Positions 35,596-48,679 are shown, counted from the first letter of the stretch. The stretch is 64,000 bases of DNA from Paragonimus skrjabini miyazakii (GCA_014338405.1 JTDE01002142.1:3174-67173); one strand, 5' to 3'. Program-made: numbers and translations. Notes: generated by a model from the sequence alone, not told the origin.

Positions 35596-36206
35596 GCAAG
35601 TTTAACCCTTCCCACTGTTCACTAAGATGGACAAAGATTACCGTCCTTGAGTTTGAACTTAACGATGTAGTGTGGGCATCTTCGATTTCGTTACAATGTA
35701 GAATACATTAATGATGAGCCGTGAATGTTGATCGGTTAAAATAACTGGGTGTTTCTGTATAATTTTGAGCGCATTGTCAAAACAAGTTCGGCAAATGCAA
35801 TCGTTGTCCGATCATGACACAATTATTATCGCAAGTTCGGATTCTTACACAGATACAATTAGCTGAATGAACAATAGTATTGTGAACTTTCATCAACAAC
35901 TACGGTTTGGTTTGAAACATTGTGCTTCTTTGAGCCATTCGAATGGAATAGTCAGAAGAACAAAAATATAAGATGAACCAGATTCTCGCTTCCTGGTCAG
36001 TCGTAAACTAGCTTAAAAATGGGGGAACCGGATGCAAATGAAATACTTAAACATATACATCAGGCTGTATCGTGAGGAATACTCATGGTTAGACCCGCGG
36101 CAAGAAGACTGAGAGCAGTCGCTTTTTTGCGTATAGAATCCGCTTCCGATGACTACTCCACAAGGCTTTGACGAACTTGAGCATTTGTGAGTAGTTTGTA
36201 TCTATT

Positions 36207-36296
36207 AACCAGAGGTTTGAATGATCACGAGGACCCCTCCAGTGGGTAGTTGTCACCTGCCTGGATGGGTCCTCGTGACCATTCAAACCTCTGGTT
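36207..36296. repeat. 30-bp perfect-type inverted repeat with 30-nt loop
   Basis: The left arm 36207-36236 and right arm 36267-36296 are reverse complements at 29 of 30 positions, and the single mismatch would form a wobble in one RNA strand. The loop is 30 nt. A transcript would fold into a strong hairpin. It lies 150 bp upstream of the SINE. A foldback element, small-RNA precursor or chance palindrome within an unknown repeat are all possible. Confidence 0.7.
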
Positions 36297-36444
36297 GGAG
36301 ACGCTATCCGAGATGGCGATGTGTCGCAGTCAATGGCGTACCTGTATCCATACCATTTCCGCTTCATCCTCTTAGTCTTCTTTCAATAGTTTTCAATTTT
36401 CTTAGTGACCTTTCCTTCTAAGATATTCCACGTCACTTTCGCTT

Positions 36445-36750
36445 GTGTGTAATGATCAGGCTACCCGATCGTCTTTAAATGGAGCGTTCACATATGATAA
36501 TTCGGTCGTGCCTAATGTGAGGTCAATGGCGCAGTGGTAAACACGGTTGCCTCATGAACAGCCTGTCCGTGGTTCAAGTCCCGGCAGTGGCGATGATATG
36601 CACTACTGACGAGCTCTAATGAGAGCGAAACTCGAGTCTAGCGCTTCTTTTCGATAGGGGCCGAGTGGAAAATCTATGGGGATGCAACAGCTGCGATCAA
36701 TTATGGGTGACGTTCAACTTGAAATTATCAAAATCCCCGACAACTCATTA
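36445..36750 (+). mobile_element. tRNA-derived SINE
   Basis: Contains RNA polymerase III-type boxes: A box TGGCGCAGTGGT near 36527 and B box GGTTCAAGTCC at 36571-36581, at the right spacing, in a tRNA-like stretch from about 36522 to 36594. A conserved tail (ctaatgagagcgaaactcg, then gctgcgatcaattatggg) is shared with the elements at 19000-19430. The 5' extension before the A box is also shared. Confidence 0.6.
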
Positions 36751-38117
36751 GAAATCTCATTTTACTCGTTCCCCATATTCTCTTTATTTTCTGCTCCATT
36801 ATTTCAAGGTTAACCGACAGAATTTCATTCGTATAACGTCAGTTGCATATATTATCAAATCGGTCGCATGTCAGGAACATGATGTTCAGAGAGTCATACG
36901 AATCTCAGTTAGAACAAAACTTAGCACAAATATAGACGTCTGTGTTGTTGATTATAGTCATCACTATTGGACACACAACAATGATAATGATTGTTTGTTC
37001 TGGACGACTTGACTGGTCGCTTAAAATTTGGGGGTTGTTGCAAGTAATCACGCAATGAATGAGCTCATAGGGTTTATGTTAGGGTCCATTGACGTGATAT
37101 GTTTTCCGTTGCGTGGACACGGATCTCCTGTGCGCCGAACTCTGGATTGCTTGCTCAGAATTTTGACTAAATGAATCGGCTATGATGTCCAGGTTTCTGG
37201 TGGCACAAACACTCATGCATTTTACAGGACGGTGTATCTGCAATCTCTAATGATTTGGAAACGCGTGAGAGAGAGTAATTAGGTTAACTGCAAATCAGTT
37301 CAAGATTTTTCAGCAATACGTGTAAGAGAACGAGCATAAATGGTGAAGGTCGGCCGGTATCCAACACTCATCAGGACGAACACTTTGCATCAGATGTTTA
37401 GCTCTGATTATCTTGCCAAACTATGTTAGATCACACAATTCCCTATGCCCTCTTGTTCTAATTGCCCCTGATCCGAGGGTTCATTTGGAGAACGTCAGTT
37501 TCACCTTACGTATATGTTCTGTATAGAACAGCTGGTTATACTGACCAGTTGATAGATACGTTAGAAACCTGTTGACCCAAGTTTGGTAATCTTCAACGAA
37601 ACTGGCAGTCGTTCATCAGACTGAGCCCTCGACTACAACATCCAACATTGATAAACCGAACTTGACGTGCGCATGTTTGAATACCATATGGAATGAGAGT
37701 ATCATTGAAAATTACAAAAGGATTTTTTAACTCCACAAATCACTAAGTTTGCTACGAGAGTCTGCTCGAACTTACGATCGACCGTCAAGCGCTCTCATGC
37801 AAAATTGAGAAAGTTTATTGACATCACACACCACTCGGATACGGTTAATTTATATCATCGTGGTGGGTCACAGTCATCAAGGTTTGTGCGTTGCATTTCA
37901 TCGTTCTCGGGTCATTCGTAATGTTATTTCTGAAGCTGTGTATATTTTCTATCATGTTCATTAGGCATGTTGGCAATGTGTGTGTAACCATTGAGGTTTC
38001 GATAACCGATATAAATGTGGCACATTTCACTGTCATATCCAGTGACCCCAATAGTTTTGGCCAGGTGATACCAGACCAGCTTGAGACAATCTTGGAAGAC
38101 CACTTCCAAGATTGGTT
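36751..38117. other. Mostly unassigned
   Basis: Near 37930-38080 the minus strand reads SLDMTVKCATFISVIETSMV, resembling the NMTxKCNI...TASSV readings at 20074-20239, so a further degraded module may lie here. Nothing else was seen. Confidence 0.3.
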
Positions 38118-38350
38118 TACGGATAAATAAGCATCACCCAGCATGGTTTAGAAGACAGGTGGGAAAATCAATAACTACTGCTATTTGGCGTATCTGACAA
38201 ACGCAAGTCACAGCGTGAACCCTAGTCAATCTTTCCATGTCGTCCATAGAGCGCCTAGACATCAGGGAAGTTCGGTGCAGCTTCTGAGATATGGGACGTG
38301 TGTTTTCGACAGACCTTTCAGATGTAGTCCGCCCTCCCGCGGGCGTTGAG
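38118..38350 (+). pseudogene. Penelope-like element, C-terminal fragment (copy 2)
   Basis: Starts KHHPAWFRRQVGKSITTAI, then in shifted frames HSVNPSQSFHVVHRAP and FDRPFRCSP. It matches 3150-3530 but lacks about 120 nt that in copy 1 encode the EAIAIRLGHP segment. Frameshifts and stops are present. Confidence 0.55.
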
Positions 38351-39737
38351 GAGAGGACGAGTGGATGGAGGATGTAATCAGTTTCTTTCAAACCAAACAT
38401 CTTCCGTTGCATTGTGACGTTATTTATCCATGCAACTTAACTGTCACATAGTTGCTCCTCCGATTGTTCACGAGAGTTGGATCTAGCCCCTTTCTTGTTT
38501 AACTGAAGTAAGAACCCTCAGTATTGCATCATTTGTCCTTGAATGTTAGAATCCAATTTGGCTCCCTCACTGAGCTGGAAATCTGAAGGAAACGAGCTGT
38601 ACGGCAGCAATCTCTACAGATACTCTGGTAATTTTAGGAAAGCCCTGTGGCACGTGCAAGCAAGAGAAGTGTGATTGCTTACGCATTTCCAAACTTGTGC
38701 TGATGAACAACGAACTATTGTTGGGTAGTTTTTAATATTAAACTAGAACCTAGTCTGCAGTGATTTCAAGGCTCGTTAATGCTATAGTTCATGTCCCGAA
38801 GAAGAACAGCTTATATAGCCTAGGACTTTATAAGTACGGAGTTAGCTACAGCATGCGCTACGTGTAGTTCGCAGCCCGTAAAAACCGTGTTATCCAGTAA
38901 TGTCTCTTCCACTTTCAAGATTGCCTCAATTTGCGTTCATATGGCTAAGTTAAAAACGTATCAGATGTCTGATGTATGTAAGTGTTGTTTCAAACAACTT
39001 AAATGAATTGATAGTTGTTCTTCATGATACGCTTCTTATTATGTTTCTGCAATCAGTCTTGTGGATAGTTAATCGGTTTGATATTTTCAAACGTCTGTTA
39101 TAACCAGAATCGCTGTGCGACGTGATACGAGCACTTTTGAAACAAACACCAAAACAATTGGGGAGTGTGTGGTCCAATATGCTTTGATTGCTAATAACTG
39201 TGTTTTTGGAAAGAATGTCCCCAATTGATAATGGTGTAGGAAAATACTTATTGTGGGCGCCGGGTTAATCACTACCCTTTGTACTTGTACTTCGCCGCTG
39301 TGGGGGCTGGGCTAAATTTCATAATTGTTCCATTCAATTCGACTGATCAGTTACTCTCGCTTGACAGTTGTCACGTCGGTTAGGACTAAATGATCGAACG
39401 AATCAGTGTCGGCGCCAACAGATGCCTGAACACCACTTCAGATGGTACGCAAAGTCTGATGGCTTGAACAATTAATCCAAATACCTGGCTCGGATGGAAT
39501 TTGTGATCATGTACTGTGGAATGTGGAAAGTCAAATGGTCATCCAATCATCTGTATCGACACTTTCGTATTGTGCAAACACACGTCAACTTCCGAATTTT
39601 CGGCAGTTCGCGAAGTTCTTTGGCTCCAGTACGGAACACCAAAGTTGTGTCCCCAATATAATTAGCCAAATCTGGCAACACACATTTTCGCGTTTATGCC
39701 AAATTTTCTCTTCTCACTGAGCCACATGACCCTCCAA

Positions 39738-40166
39738 TTATGACGCATCGAAATCGTAAACGATATTATGATGAGCAATATGATTGACGTAGTCAATCGA
39801 ATTCAAATGTACGTAGTTCTTACGTACAAGTGAATTGGTCGGTGACATATCATGTGAAACGCTAAAAAACTCTCGCCTATACCTGCACCGTGAAATGTCT
39901 GCAGATCCATATTCACTGTACTTGACAATAGCTTTGCGCTGTAGATGGATGAATGCAAGTGTTTGGTGGTTATCGCAGTTACATATTGTAGTCCACAAGA
40001 GCCACAACCTTATACGAAAGATGACCGTGCACATGCAGTACTCCGGGGAACGAGTTGACTGGAATACTGAAACTGTCAATCTAAACTCTACAACGTCAGC
40101 TTCGAGGATGTTCCACAATTTGAAGTTGCATGATTTAAGGAACCCTTCACTTGAGGTTCCACTCAT
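39738..40166 (-). CDS. Long conserved open reading frame, block B copy 2
   Basis: 142-codon frame homologous to 4657-5184. The two diverge after the SADI region, where copy 2 runs into a different tail (NYVHLNSIDYVNHIAHHN, partly matching YVNHIAHQDF in copy 1). Unknown function. The plus strand is also open here, so the strand call rests on the copy-1 comparison. Confidence 0.25.
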   Translation of the reverse strand: MSGTSSEGFLKSCNFKLWNILEADVVEFRLTVSVFQSTRSPEYCMCTVIFRIRLWLLWTTICNCDNHQTLAFIHLQRKAIVKYSEYGSADISRCRYRREFFSVSHDMSPTNSLVRKNYVHLNSIDYVNHIAHHNIVYDFDAS

Positions 40167-40514
40167 CGACGAAACTCCACCATTACGCCCATTTGAGTGT
40201 GAATATTGTTAAGAGTCAGGCACGCGACAGCTATCGAATGGCACATTCCCTTACTTCCATCCGAGTTCATAAAAGCGATTATCTCACTAGGACAAACTAT
40301 GTTAGATTATGTAGAATAAAATGTCCATTTCCCGAGGACATGCAGTAAAGAAATCTACCCGCTTCCGCCGAGAACCGTTGGAATATCCATCTGCTATAAA
40401 ATATGTCGGCACGATGTGCAGTTCATGAAGCTGAATGTTAGATGCCTGGAAACTTATATAGCTGTCTAGCTGTTTATGTCATTTATTGAGACACACATTC
40501 AGCACATTTAGCTC

Positions 40515-41345
40515 GGCACACCCATTTTGAGAAAACTACATCTACGATGTGCTCTGAAAGTTCAGTACGAATTTCACAACGACCAGTATCATCATGCTGA
40601 TGCAGTCGCAATGGGGTCTCCACTGGGTCCAACACCACTTTCGTGTGCAAGCTGGAATATCAACAACTCGGTCAGTCTATCGTGTCGACGGTACGCAGAC
40701 GATATTGTCGTTCCATTGACAACTGGACATAATGTACACGCTATCACTCATTCGGTCATCCAGACGCATTCCGTCACCATGTTTACCACCGAATCGGACT
40801 GAAGTAAACCGTTTCCGTTTTGCAGATATATACATGAATAAGATTTAAGATGGTAATTCAAGACTCCTCGATCATCGCAAAAGACCACGTACCGGGCAAC
40901 ACACGAATTCTAATAAATCTAGACATTTGAAACAGGAACGAAAAATCAAGTTACCATGGTGAAGGTGAAAGCTGTATTCATCCATCCCTCAGTTAGGATT
41001 GGTATCGTGAAAGAGTCTCTCAACCGTCGGCTGAATCAGACATTCAGTCACACATCCCCGTCGGCAACGCTACACAGCTCGTTCACCATTCAACTTTGTT
41101 GACGTTGAGCTTGAAGGAGAAACTCTCTGTCCTCACCCAGTCCATGGTCTTCTATTCATCCTTGTGTTGTTGTGTGGTTGAATGTGTACGTCGTACGACG
41201 AGGCATGTGTCCAAACGGACCAAGGAACATCGTCCAACTTTTCCGGTGCTGCTGCGATAGGATAGCTCATCGGTCAGTGTGTCGTTGCGTTGGAAAGCCA
41301 AAGCTATCCCAAATGAAGCTGGGTAACATTTGGGAGTCCACAACT
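40515..41345 (+). pseudogene. Penelope-like element, RT palm and GIY-YIG fossil (copy 2)
   Basis: Reads LRKLHLRCALKVQYEFHNDQ, then HADAVAMGSPLGPTPL and RRYADDIVVPL (YADD for YVDD). Downstream TLSLKEKLSVLTQS is followed by CVRRTTRHVSKRTKEHRPTF, a recognisable GIY-YIG stretch (YxGRTTRxLSxRxKEH in the family). Counterpart of 5341-6020 and somewhat better preserved. Confidence 0.65.
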
Positions 41346-42549
41346 CATACTTGAAAGTAGGATGTGATACTGTTTCCTAGTCAACATCCAGAGATATACA
41401 CAACTGCGCATAGAACCCATTAGCGTACTACACGGGGACAGGTACAGAGGGGTTACAGATAGATTTTACTGAGGAAAAATGAGAGGTAATTGGAGTGATT
41501 CTGAAAGAGTGGAATAGAAAATACCTAACCTTGTTGAGAATGACAAACGCTCGTTCTGTCTCACCGCATAAGTTTCGTCAGATATCCAGTCCAAAACCAT
41601 ACAACCGGAGCTACACATTTTGGGCATTGTATAAGACCGATTGCAACTTTCGCATCCTCATGAAAGTTCACATCAGCCTCCACTGAAAATACATATTGTG
41701 ATACGGTTTTTAGCATGTTAAGGCTTGTACCGACGGAATTTGAACACAAGCAGAGCTCCCATGTTGACCACTGCACCACTGACACCACACTTTGCACGAC
41801 TGAATCATCATACTCGGTCGAGTTCAAACTGAGGAAGTTGTCGCAGTGTTGAACTCAGTTGCAGCACGCAGACTTGCCCGAATGAACTTGTTCAGTTTTG
41901 GCACTAGTCGACTGGCTAATGGGATCGAATGATTCCTCACAATCTAAATGACCAGTTCTTGTGAATCAGCAGTGTTGCTCACAATGTATACTGCTAATTA
42001 GTTCAGTTTCAGTTCCTGATTCCGGCATAGCAACTCGTCGACCATCTTTCCACACGTTATTCCATAAATCTCGATTTATATGTAACGAAGTGTTATAACA
42101 TGCATGTTATCAACCAGAGGCCACACACAGACATGATGAAGAACGAGGCACAACAGGAGCAAATTCAAACGATGCAACGAACACACGCATCAGTGGAGGT
42201 TGCATCAGATAAAAGAGCCGCGGAAATAAGTACACAAATTTCAAAACCGTGACTACATTCTAACAGTCCATTGACACGCCATTCCGGTAAAGGTCACGGG
42301 ATAACATTGCTGAAGTATTCTACTCTCTCGTCTGCGATGTATGATTTGACAAACTCTCAAGTTGACCGGAGGTGGCGCTTAAGTAACTTTTGTCAGTTTG
42401 AACTGACGCTAAGCCGCAAGAATTTCTCAGTTAGATTTTGTCGGTTTAAACGGAAATGATTTATTACCACGCCACCTCCGATCAAATTGAAACTTGCTGG
42501 ATAATAGAAAAGATGGAATGTGGTGACAGCGGGTGGGTGGGGGGAACAA

Positions 42550-42760
42550 ATGCCATCAATCAAACAAGGAATTTACCGGAAACATGTGACAAAGTCAATC
42601 TTCCTATAGGTGCAAGCAAAGTTGACCTGCTAAATCTCAGTTTAGAATGTTACCACGTTTTACAATGTACTGTGCGCGTAACATCATTTGAATCAAATTC
42701 CGTTCATTTTTGTTCACTGGTATTTCGCCGTGCATTTCGTTATGCGACACACGTCGTTTA
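42550..42760 (+). CDS. Conserved plus-strand reading, block C copy 2
   Basis: Counterpart of 16995-17215, open, with the ETCDK and ASKVDLLN segments kept. Splice borders were not resolved. Confidence 0.25.
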
Positions 42761-43149
42761 ACAACACAGTCCTTTATTTATTAGAATGGTTTGTCGCAAT
42801 CAGACACCAAGCTGGAACATCTAGGAAAACTGCATTTCACGATATGAATATTTCGTTTATTTCATTAGGTACAAACAGGCTGCAGACGAGCTAATTGCCC
42901 CTAATTGGATTGTAAATGACATGCAAACTGACAGTCTACGAAAATCGATTGGTTAATCTCAAAACATGAGCTGGTTTTGGTAGGCGTTCGTCCATTTATC
43001 GTGTAACCGACAAAACCTTAGGTTATTTATATCTACTAACATCGAAAACGAAGTAGCACAGAAAATAGAGCGACCTGTTGGTTGAATATTTGTAGCGTCA
43101 CGGTTGAAGTCGGGTTTCTAAATTTTCTACTTGTATCTCGCACCCTCGA

Positions 43150-43330
43150 TTAAGGCAGTGATTTGGTCGACCATATTAGAGAGGCTTCAGTTTCGCATGG
43201 CTGTAAACTTTGGATTATCCTGTCCACACTAATGCCAAAATTGTTGCACACGATCCGAGTTTTAAGATAATCATGTGCTGTGTTACTTGCTGCGTCTGTA
43301 AGATAAAGTTCGTTGATTGGAGATAATATG
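43150..43330 (-). CDS. Conserved minus-strand reading, block C copy 2
   Basis: Counterpart of 17560-17745, open upstream without the in-frame stop found there. The possible acceptor is tatcttacag. It is conserved in frame and in the position of the terminal TAA, which favours a real or recently real exon over chance. Confidence 0.3.
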
Positions 43331-44127
43331 GGTAGGCCAGTGACTGAATTCGTGCATCCGATTATGTACTGTAGTTTATGCAATGGCATTGCCTATTATC
43401 ATCCCTGGTCATTCTAGTTGGATTAGAGCGCGAATGTTTCCTATTGCATTAGGATGTAGATAAAAGTGATATTGAGCAGCAACTCTTATCCGGCTCTTGT
43501 GCGGTGATTATGGATGAAATAACTTCCGGTGCCTTGTCCAGATACTTCCTGGGATCTCTCTCACATTCGGTTCTGGTTGTATCTGACGAGGCGTTCAAAA
43601 CTGTCTGTTATATTTCTGAGGTGGTTCGGTTATCGTTCAACCTAAGAGTCATTAGACTCACGGGCTTACTAACAGCAGCACACGCGGATTGGTAAAACAT
43701 ATTTGACCGTTAGTCCTCCGATGCCCACTGGACTTGACTGAGTATGAATTGAAGGCCGTCCATCGCTCTGAATATTAACCGGTGGATGGTCACCGTGTCT
43801 GTAGTCGTCGGGCGTGGATTGGCATGTGCTAAGATTTTATGCAGTACGTACGATTTATATCTATATATATGATAGATGCATATTTCAAATGTTGCACACC
43901 TGTTACAATTTGAATAGTACAACCATGAATTACAAGCATATTAACAGGAACAATTGGTTGAACAAAGAAAACGTGATTGATATTTCATGAGTCGCTACGA
44001 CCAATGTAGTGGTGAAACGAGCGGTGTATGTTTTACAGTTAATCAGAAATAATGTTGTGATTTGTTGCTAGAGCAAAAATGAATATGTTCGGGCAGTATT
44101 AGCAAGGAACAAGTTGTGGAGAGAATT

Positions 44128-44308
44128 GAGTTTTAAGTGTGACATCTCATGCAGCTGGGCACTTTTCACGTTTGGCGCAAACTGTGGTGATCCAACTCGA
44201 ATCCAACAGAACAACTTTTATGCACTGCGACAAACTGTTGATTGTTGTCAGCTGTCTCCAGACAAGAATATTCATCATGGTTGCGCCAAAGTCTGTTGCA
44301 AACAGGTA
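44128..44308 (+). CDS. Cysteine-rich plus-strand reading, copy 2
   Basis: Counterpart of 21028-21237, with a possible donor gtaatc after KVCCKQ. It keeps the C-x3-C and CGDP pattern. Orientation is opposite to the SEA-like exons, so it would belong to another transcription unit or be a chance open frame. Confidence 0.25.
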
Positions 44309-46562
44309 ATCTTTTTAGTTGGTTCCCCACGTCATGTTCTCACTGCAACAAAATCTTACACCACGACGAGAAATCTGTGGATGACCAAGTTGAAGCTGCT
44401 TAAACTTTGTGCCATCAGTGTGAGAAACATGCAGAATCCTCAGATCTTAGCCGAAATGAAAGAGTGCATTATAAAACGGATCGTTTTATGCATCAACTTC
44501 AAGGATTTTAGTGGCAAGATGTCATATGTTCGGATATACGAGGATGACCGACAGTCTCTCACGATTCTGCCTCCAGACTGATTCGTGTTCGATCCAACTA
44601 GTGCTGAATAAGCAACTTGCACTCTAAAGTGAATGGAACCCATGGCTATAGCGTCTGGATAGATTAAGGCCTTGCAGTATGAAATGCGTGTAAACAAATA
44701 TGTTTGCATAATGATCAAATGTTATCCAACAAAGTAGGTCTACCTGTTTCACCTGTATCGCATCCCACTTGTTCCGAAATAAACACTTTTACTTCTCCCA
44801 ACAGTCTGAGATTGGGTACCGTATGTTAAAACTTGGTTCATTTTTCCTACAATCTATTGGCAGATTATTGAGACATACGCTTATGCTAGTCCACGATTCA
44901 TTTCGTATTTCAACGATATGCTATTCAGCTCGAATGCGATGATGTGGAAATCCTGTTCATAAGCGTTCAGCTAGTGGGCCGTTTTCATTGAGGTGTCCAA
45001 GTCGTTTTAGTTCTATTCGGATATACAGGAATCACTGCCAGAACATGGACATGCGTTTGTTTTAATGAAGACGGCATGCTATGTACAAATAAATGTTGGC
45101 GATTGTAATCTGGGTTTCATTATTTCATTATCTTTGTTTTCATGTAATTAACGCCTGCGAGTAAATTTTATATCCACTTGCCATTTATGCACAGTGCTCA
45201 TTTTGGAGCTTCAGTGGCTCTGGCTAATACCATGTTCTGACTTTATGCTCATCATTTTCGATTACTTATTTCTTGTGGTATATTTGCTTATAACAAATGA
45301 GACACAGACTCCGTTCAATTCGGGATGTTGTATTCGTATAAGCATACAAAACACCATGTCCCGTGAAGGTTCATTGAACTTGATTTTTTTTAATATGATG
45401 GGTTGTAACGGGTTGGAAAATAAATAGCACATGTTGGCACGTTTTGTTGTTTCACGGCATCTTGAACAAATCAAAAAACATTTCGATTACGGTCAATTGT
45501 GTACATCGTTAACACCCGTTTCCTGGAAATGCTCACCCATTGAGCTCAGTTCGGATGTCGGGGGGGATGCGCTTATGCTGGAGTACATAACAATGACGGA
45601 GTATTCGTTGAAATATCTCACAATCGTAGAGTATTTTAATGATCAAAATTGAAGTCGGGAATACCAGGTTGTACAGTTCATATCACGATGGATTTCGCCT
45701 GTTTTGTAACAGTGGTTACTGCAGGTTGTCGCTTTTCTAAAGTCAGACAACGTGAAGTTACCCTGTACATTCGAAATAGACTGTTTCACACATTCGTGTT
45801 GTCTTGATGAGGATAGAGCTTGTGTAGTGATCTATTGCTTGTATTTTGTCGTGACATGCATGGCTTCACGTTCTGCAATAAGTTCCGGTTTTCAGCGCGG
45901 CGGTCAAATGAATTTATGCTATTGTATGGGTAGTGAAAGTGGCTGTCTTTCCGACAATAGCAATGCAGTATTCACACATAAATAATTCCCTCTGTTTTTG
46001 TGTGATAAATAACACGATTGCGCATAATCTACTTTTTATTTCGAAAACTACATCACTACAACATTTTTCAAATGAAAACATCAAAAATTGACCACACATT
46101 CTGATGCAACATGGGTGGACATACAAAATCAAACAGATTTCATACAGTGAGAGACAAATATGGAGATAAAATTTCGGATTGTTAATATTTTGTAGAACGC
46201 TATAATTTGAAAGAGAAAAATTTATCATTTGTTGATTTGTTCGTGTGATGACGTTTCCCAGATAACTAAGTAGCAATATTGAAAACGAACCTATTATCTA
46301 GATAATTGAAATTTTCGATCTGTCTAAATTGATGTGTCCTTAATTTTCACAAGCAACTTTTTTTATCGTGTCGATAATGAACAATATTATTATATTTGTA
46401 TGTTGTCCGGGACTCGGACTATCAGATTTATGGTCACAACTTCCGTTTGCATAAGGAATGTATTCCGTGAGTGCCGAATGTATCAGTCCACTGATGACCA
46501 ACTAGGTTAGGGTCTATTCCGAATCATGCATCGAAACAACCTAACCGGCAGAGATAACTAAC

Positions 46563-46640
46563 TTGAGACTCGTTATCAGGATGTCGAATTGCAACGATTA
46601 CTTGCCTTATGCAGCAATATCCAACGGCCGGTTGCACGAA
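46563..46640 (-). pseudogene. Frame-broken counterpart of the exon at 23208-23275 (copy 2)
   Basis: The acceptor region (gagaaacccag followed by TTCGTGCAACCGG) is almost unchanged from copy 1, and the donor gttagt is kept. Between them the segment is 78 nt instead of 68, which shifts the frame and brings stop codons into the original reading. It is either a decayed exon or copy 1's exon call is wrong. Confidence 0.3.
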
Positions 46641-47195
46641 CTGGGTTTCTCAGAACGATTGGCATTGTACCAGTACGTCGTCGACTGATAGAAGAATGGA
46701 ATGAAAAGTCACGGTAGCCAAAACTCCAAAACCATTTGACTACGAGCTACGAGGGTGTGATGTGGGATATCGTTTCGACATTGTACATTGAGACACGTCA
46801 CTGTGAATGAACAAGCTATCATACAGAGCGGTAACATCGTGCTACGAAATTGGAGCCTGTGTACATACGACAGTGATTTCGTCAAATGAAATCAACTCGT
46901 AAGATAATCATGGTTATCCACCCCTATGTGCAAGTTCAGTTTTCCTTCGAGTAATTTACCCGGACAGCCAAATTGAAACATGAATCGAATTTTGTGGACA
47001 CTTGATTTAATCCAAAATTGGATTATAACACGGCATGAAGTTGGTTGGCCGTAAAATTTCGTCAAACTAGTGAATATGACCGATGTTTTGCAACATACAG
47101 AGAATATCCATGCGTCTGCACTGTTGATTGCAATGCAGGGAAACTGAGCATGATCTGCTGTAATGTGTACAAGGAAACGTTTCTGTTCATGTTAC

Positions 47196-47433
47196 CTTTG
47201 ATATCGATGTTGCGGATTATTCGACTGTATTGTTCCTGTTCAAATCCGTCAATGATACAGTTCACTAAATGATTGATGTTCAGGTTTGAACCGTATAGAT
47301 TGACCCGATCCACACTCATAACGAGTAGAGCTGTTTGACTGATTGATTCGGAAGAATTGTTTGTGCCTTGTAGCTGAACGGTGATGTTCTGTATCATATT
47401 GCCCCATTTACATGCCTGTATTGCCATGTTGGT
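47196..47433 (-). CDS. SEA-like module gamma, second-half exon (copy 2)
   Basis: Same 238-nt length as 23902-24139 and nearly identical to it (roughly ten differences by eye), with changes such as NMT to NIT and VNPYRS to VNLYGS. Both splice sites are kept. Flanking introns align only loosely, so the near-identity stops close to the exon borders. Confidence 0.55.
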
Positions 47434-47536
47434 CTATGTAGAAATTGGAGTGAATGTGAAATTAGATGCACAACATTGAGAAGAACGTATTTCACAGATC
47501 GGCATGTTTGTTTCTTCATACAACGAGTAAACTTAC

Positions 47537-47658
47537 CTGCACTGTTGAGCGATGAAGTATTATTTGGTAAAGATGTGAATCTTTATCGTTCAGCTGCTTC
47601 CGTTTCTGTTCAGATAATTCTTTGTATTCTATTCTCAGCTCCAGAATGTAATAGTTGT
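47537..47658 (-). CDS. SEA-like module gamma, first-half exon (copy 2)
   Basis: Same 122-nt length as 24653-24774, acceptor cttatttag, donor gtaag. It reads YYILELRIEYKELSEQKR, then LNDKDSHLYQIILHRSTVQ. Open; substitutions are conservative. Confidence 0.55.
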
Positions 47659-47973
47659 CTAAATAAGAATTAACATATACAAGCATATGTGTGTGATCAT
47701 ACAGCCGAATATCCTTGTGAAATAATGTAAGATTCCGGTGTGTGCGTAGCATCATCACAATAAACATTCTGCATGAATATTGCTGTCGTTCAATTGCTCA
47801 AACAAAACTTCAGGAACTGTAATATACCCAGCCAAACATGTTGATTATTCTCGTGTCACATATGTTATGAATGTGTCTCAAGTGTATGCACTGATCGAGT
47901 AGAGAAGATGAAATTCAAACCAGAGATAGACATATACATATATATGTTAAAAATTTGCCAATCATCAACTCAC

Positions 47974-48202
47974 TTTGTACATCAATTTTCCTCAGAGCAA
48001 TAAATTGTGTATGTTCCATAAAGTGTATCAATTCACGGAGGTCCCTGCTTAAAAACGTAGGGTTCATCAATTTCGGATCGGTGACTCGAGTAAACAGTCG
48101 GATATAAGCAGTTGCAGAACTCGTTTGTGTGAGGCCAATATTTTTTATATCCATCTGAATAATACGATTCTGGAGATGTTGGAACAGTAACATTTTCTGT
48201 AA
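47974..48202 (-). CDS. SEA-like module beta, second-half exon (copy 2)
   Basis: Same 229-nt length and phases as 24995-25223, acceptor ccaatacacag, donor gtgagt. It keeps DIKNIGLTQTSSATAYIRLF exactly, followed by the more variable TRVTDPKLMNP and a terminal helix MEHTQFIALRKIDVQ. Open throughout. Confidence 0.55.
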
Positions 48203-48679
48203 CTGTGTATTGGACACATAAAACAGAGGGAAAGTCGGTAAGAGCATTGACGTCCATTCACATGCTTTGGTTTAAGTTATTGCGTGAATCAGTGTGAACA
48301 AGATGACAGCTAGGCTATACTCTGTAGTGAAGCGCTCGCCGGAAATACTGATGACAGAGAGTAGAAAGATTGTTCACGGCGAAATTCATCATAGATTGCA
48401 CTTCCACACCCGAAACGCGACCTGGATATTGAGAGACCTCATTGTTATGAAATGTGAAATCAGAATTGTTTCGACATTTTTTGTGGAAATCTGGCTTACT
48501 GAATGCTGAATGAGCATTCAAATGGTAATTCGAATGAATCAAATCAATCAACTTCAATTTCGATAATTAAATAATGCTTTGATCACGTTTGTCCAAAACG
48601 CGTTTCCAATGACTACATTTGAAAAGTAGTATTGCTTGAGTTGAAGTACTCAACATTCGGTGACAAAACAGACACTAAC

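Larger units (their letters stand above)
35010..35805. repeat. Tandem duplication, two ~400-bp units
   Basis: Unit 1 (about 35010-35411) and unit 2 (about 35412-35805) align over their length: gatgagaaagtctcagac / gatgagaaagcctcagac at the start and gagcgcattgtctaaacaag / gagcgcattgtcaaaacaag at the end. Each unit carries one 111-nt exon-like segment. Confidence 0.75.
38860..41440. repeat. Block B, copy 2
   Basis: Counterpart of 3990-6085. It passes directly into block C at about 41440-41480, whereas copy 1 is interrupted there. Confidence 0.75.
41440..44080. repeat. Block C, copy 2
   Basis: Counterpart of 15640-18940, shorter by several deletions (for example the 17750-18230 segment is largely missing). 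Confidence 0.75.

Noticed and set aside
36522..36594. A functional tRNA gene
   Set aside because: Boxes A and B are good, but the acceptor stem does not pair, and the sequence is shared with SINE copies that have a long common tail.
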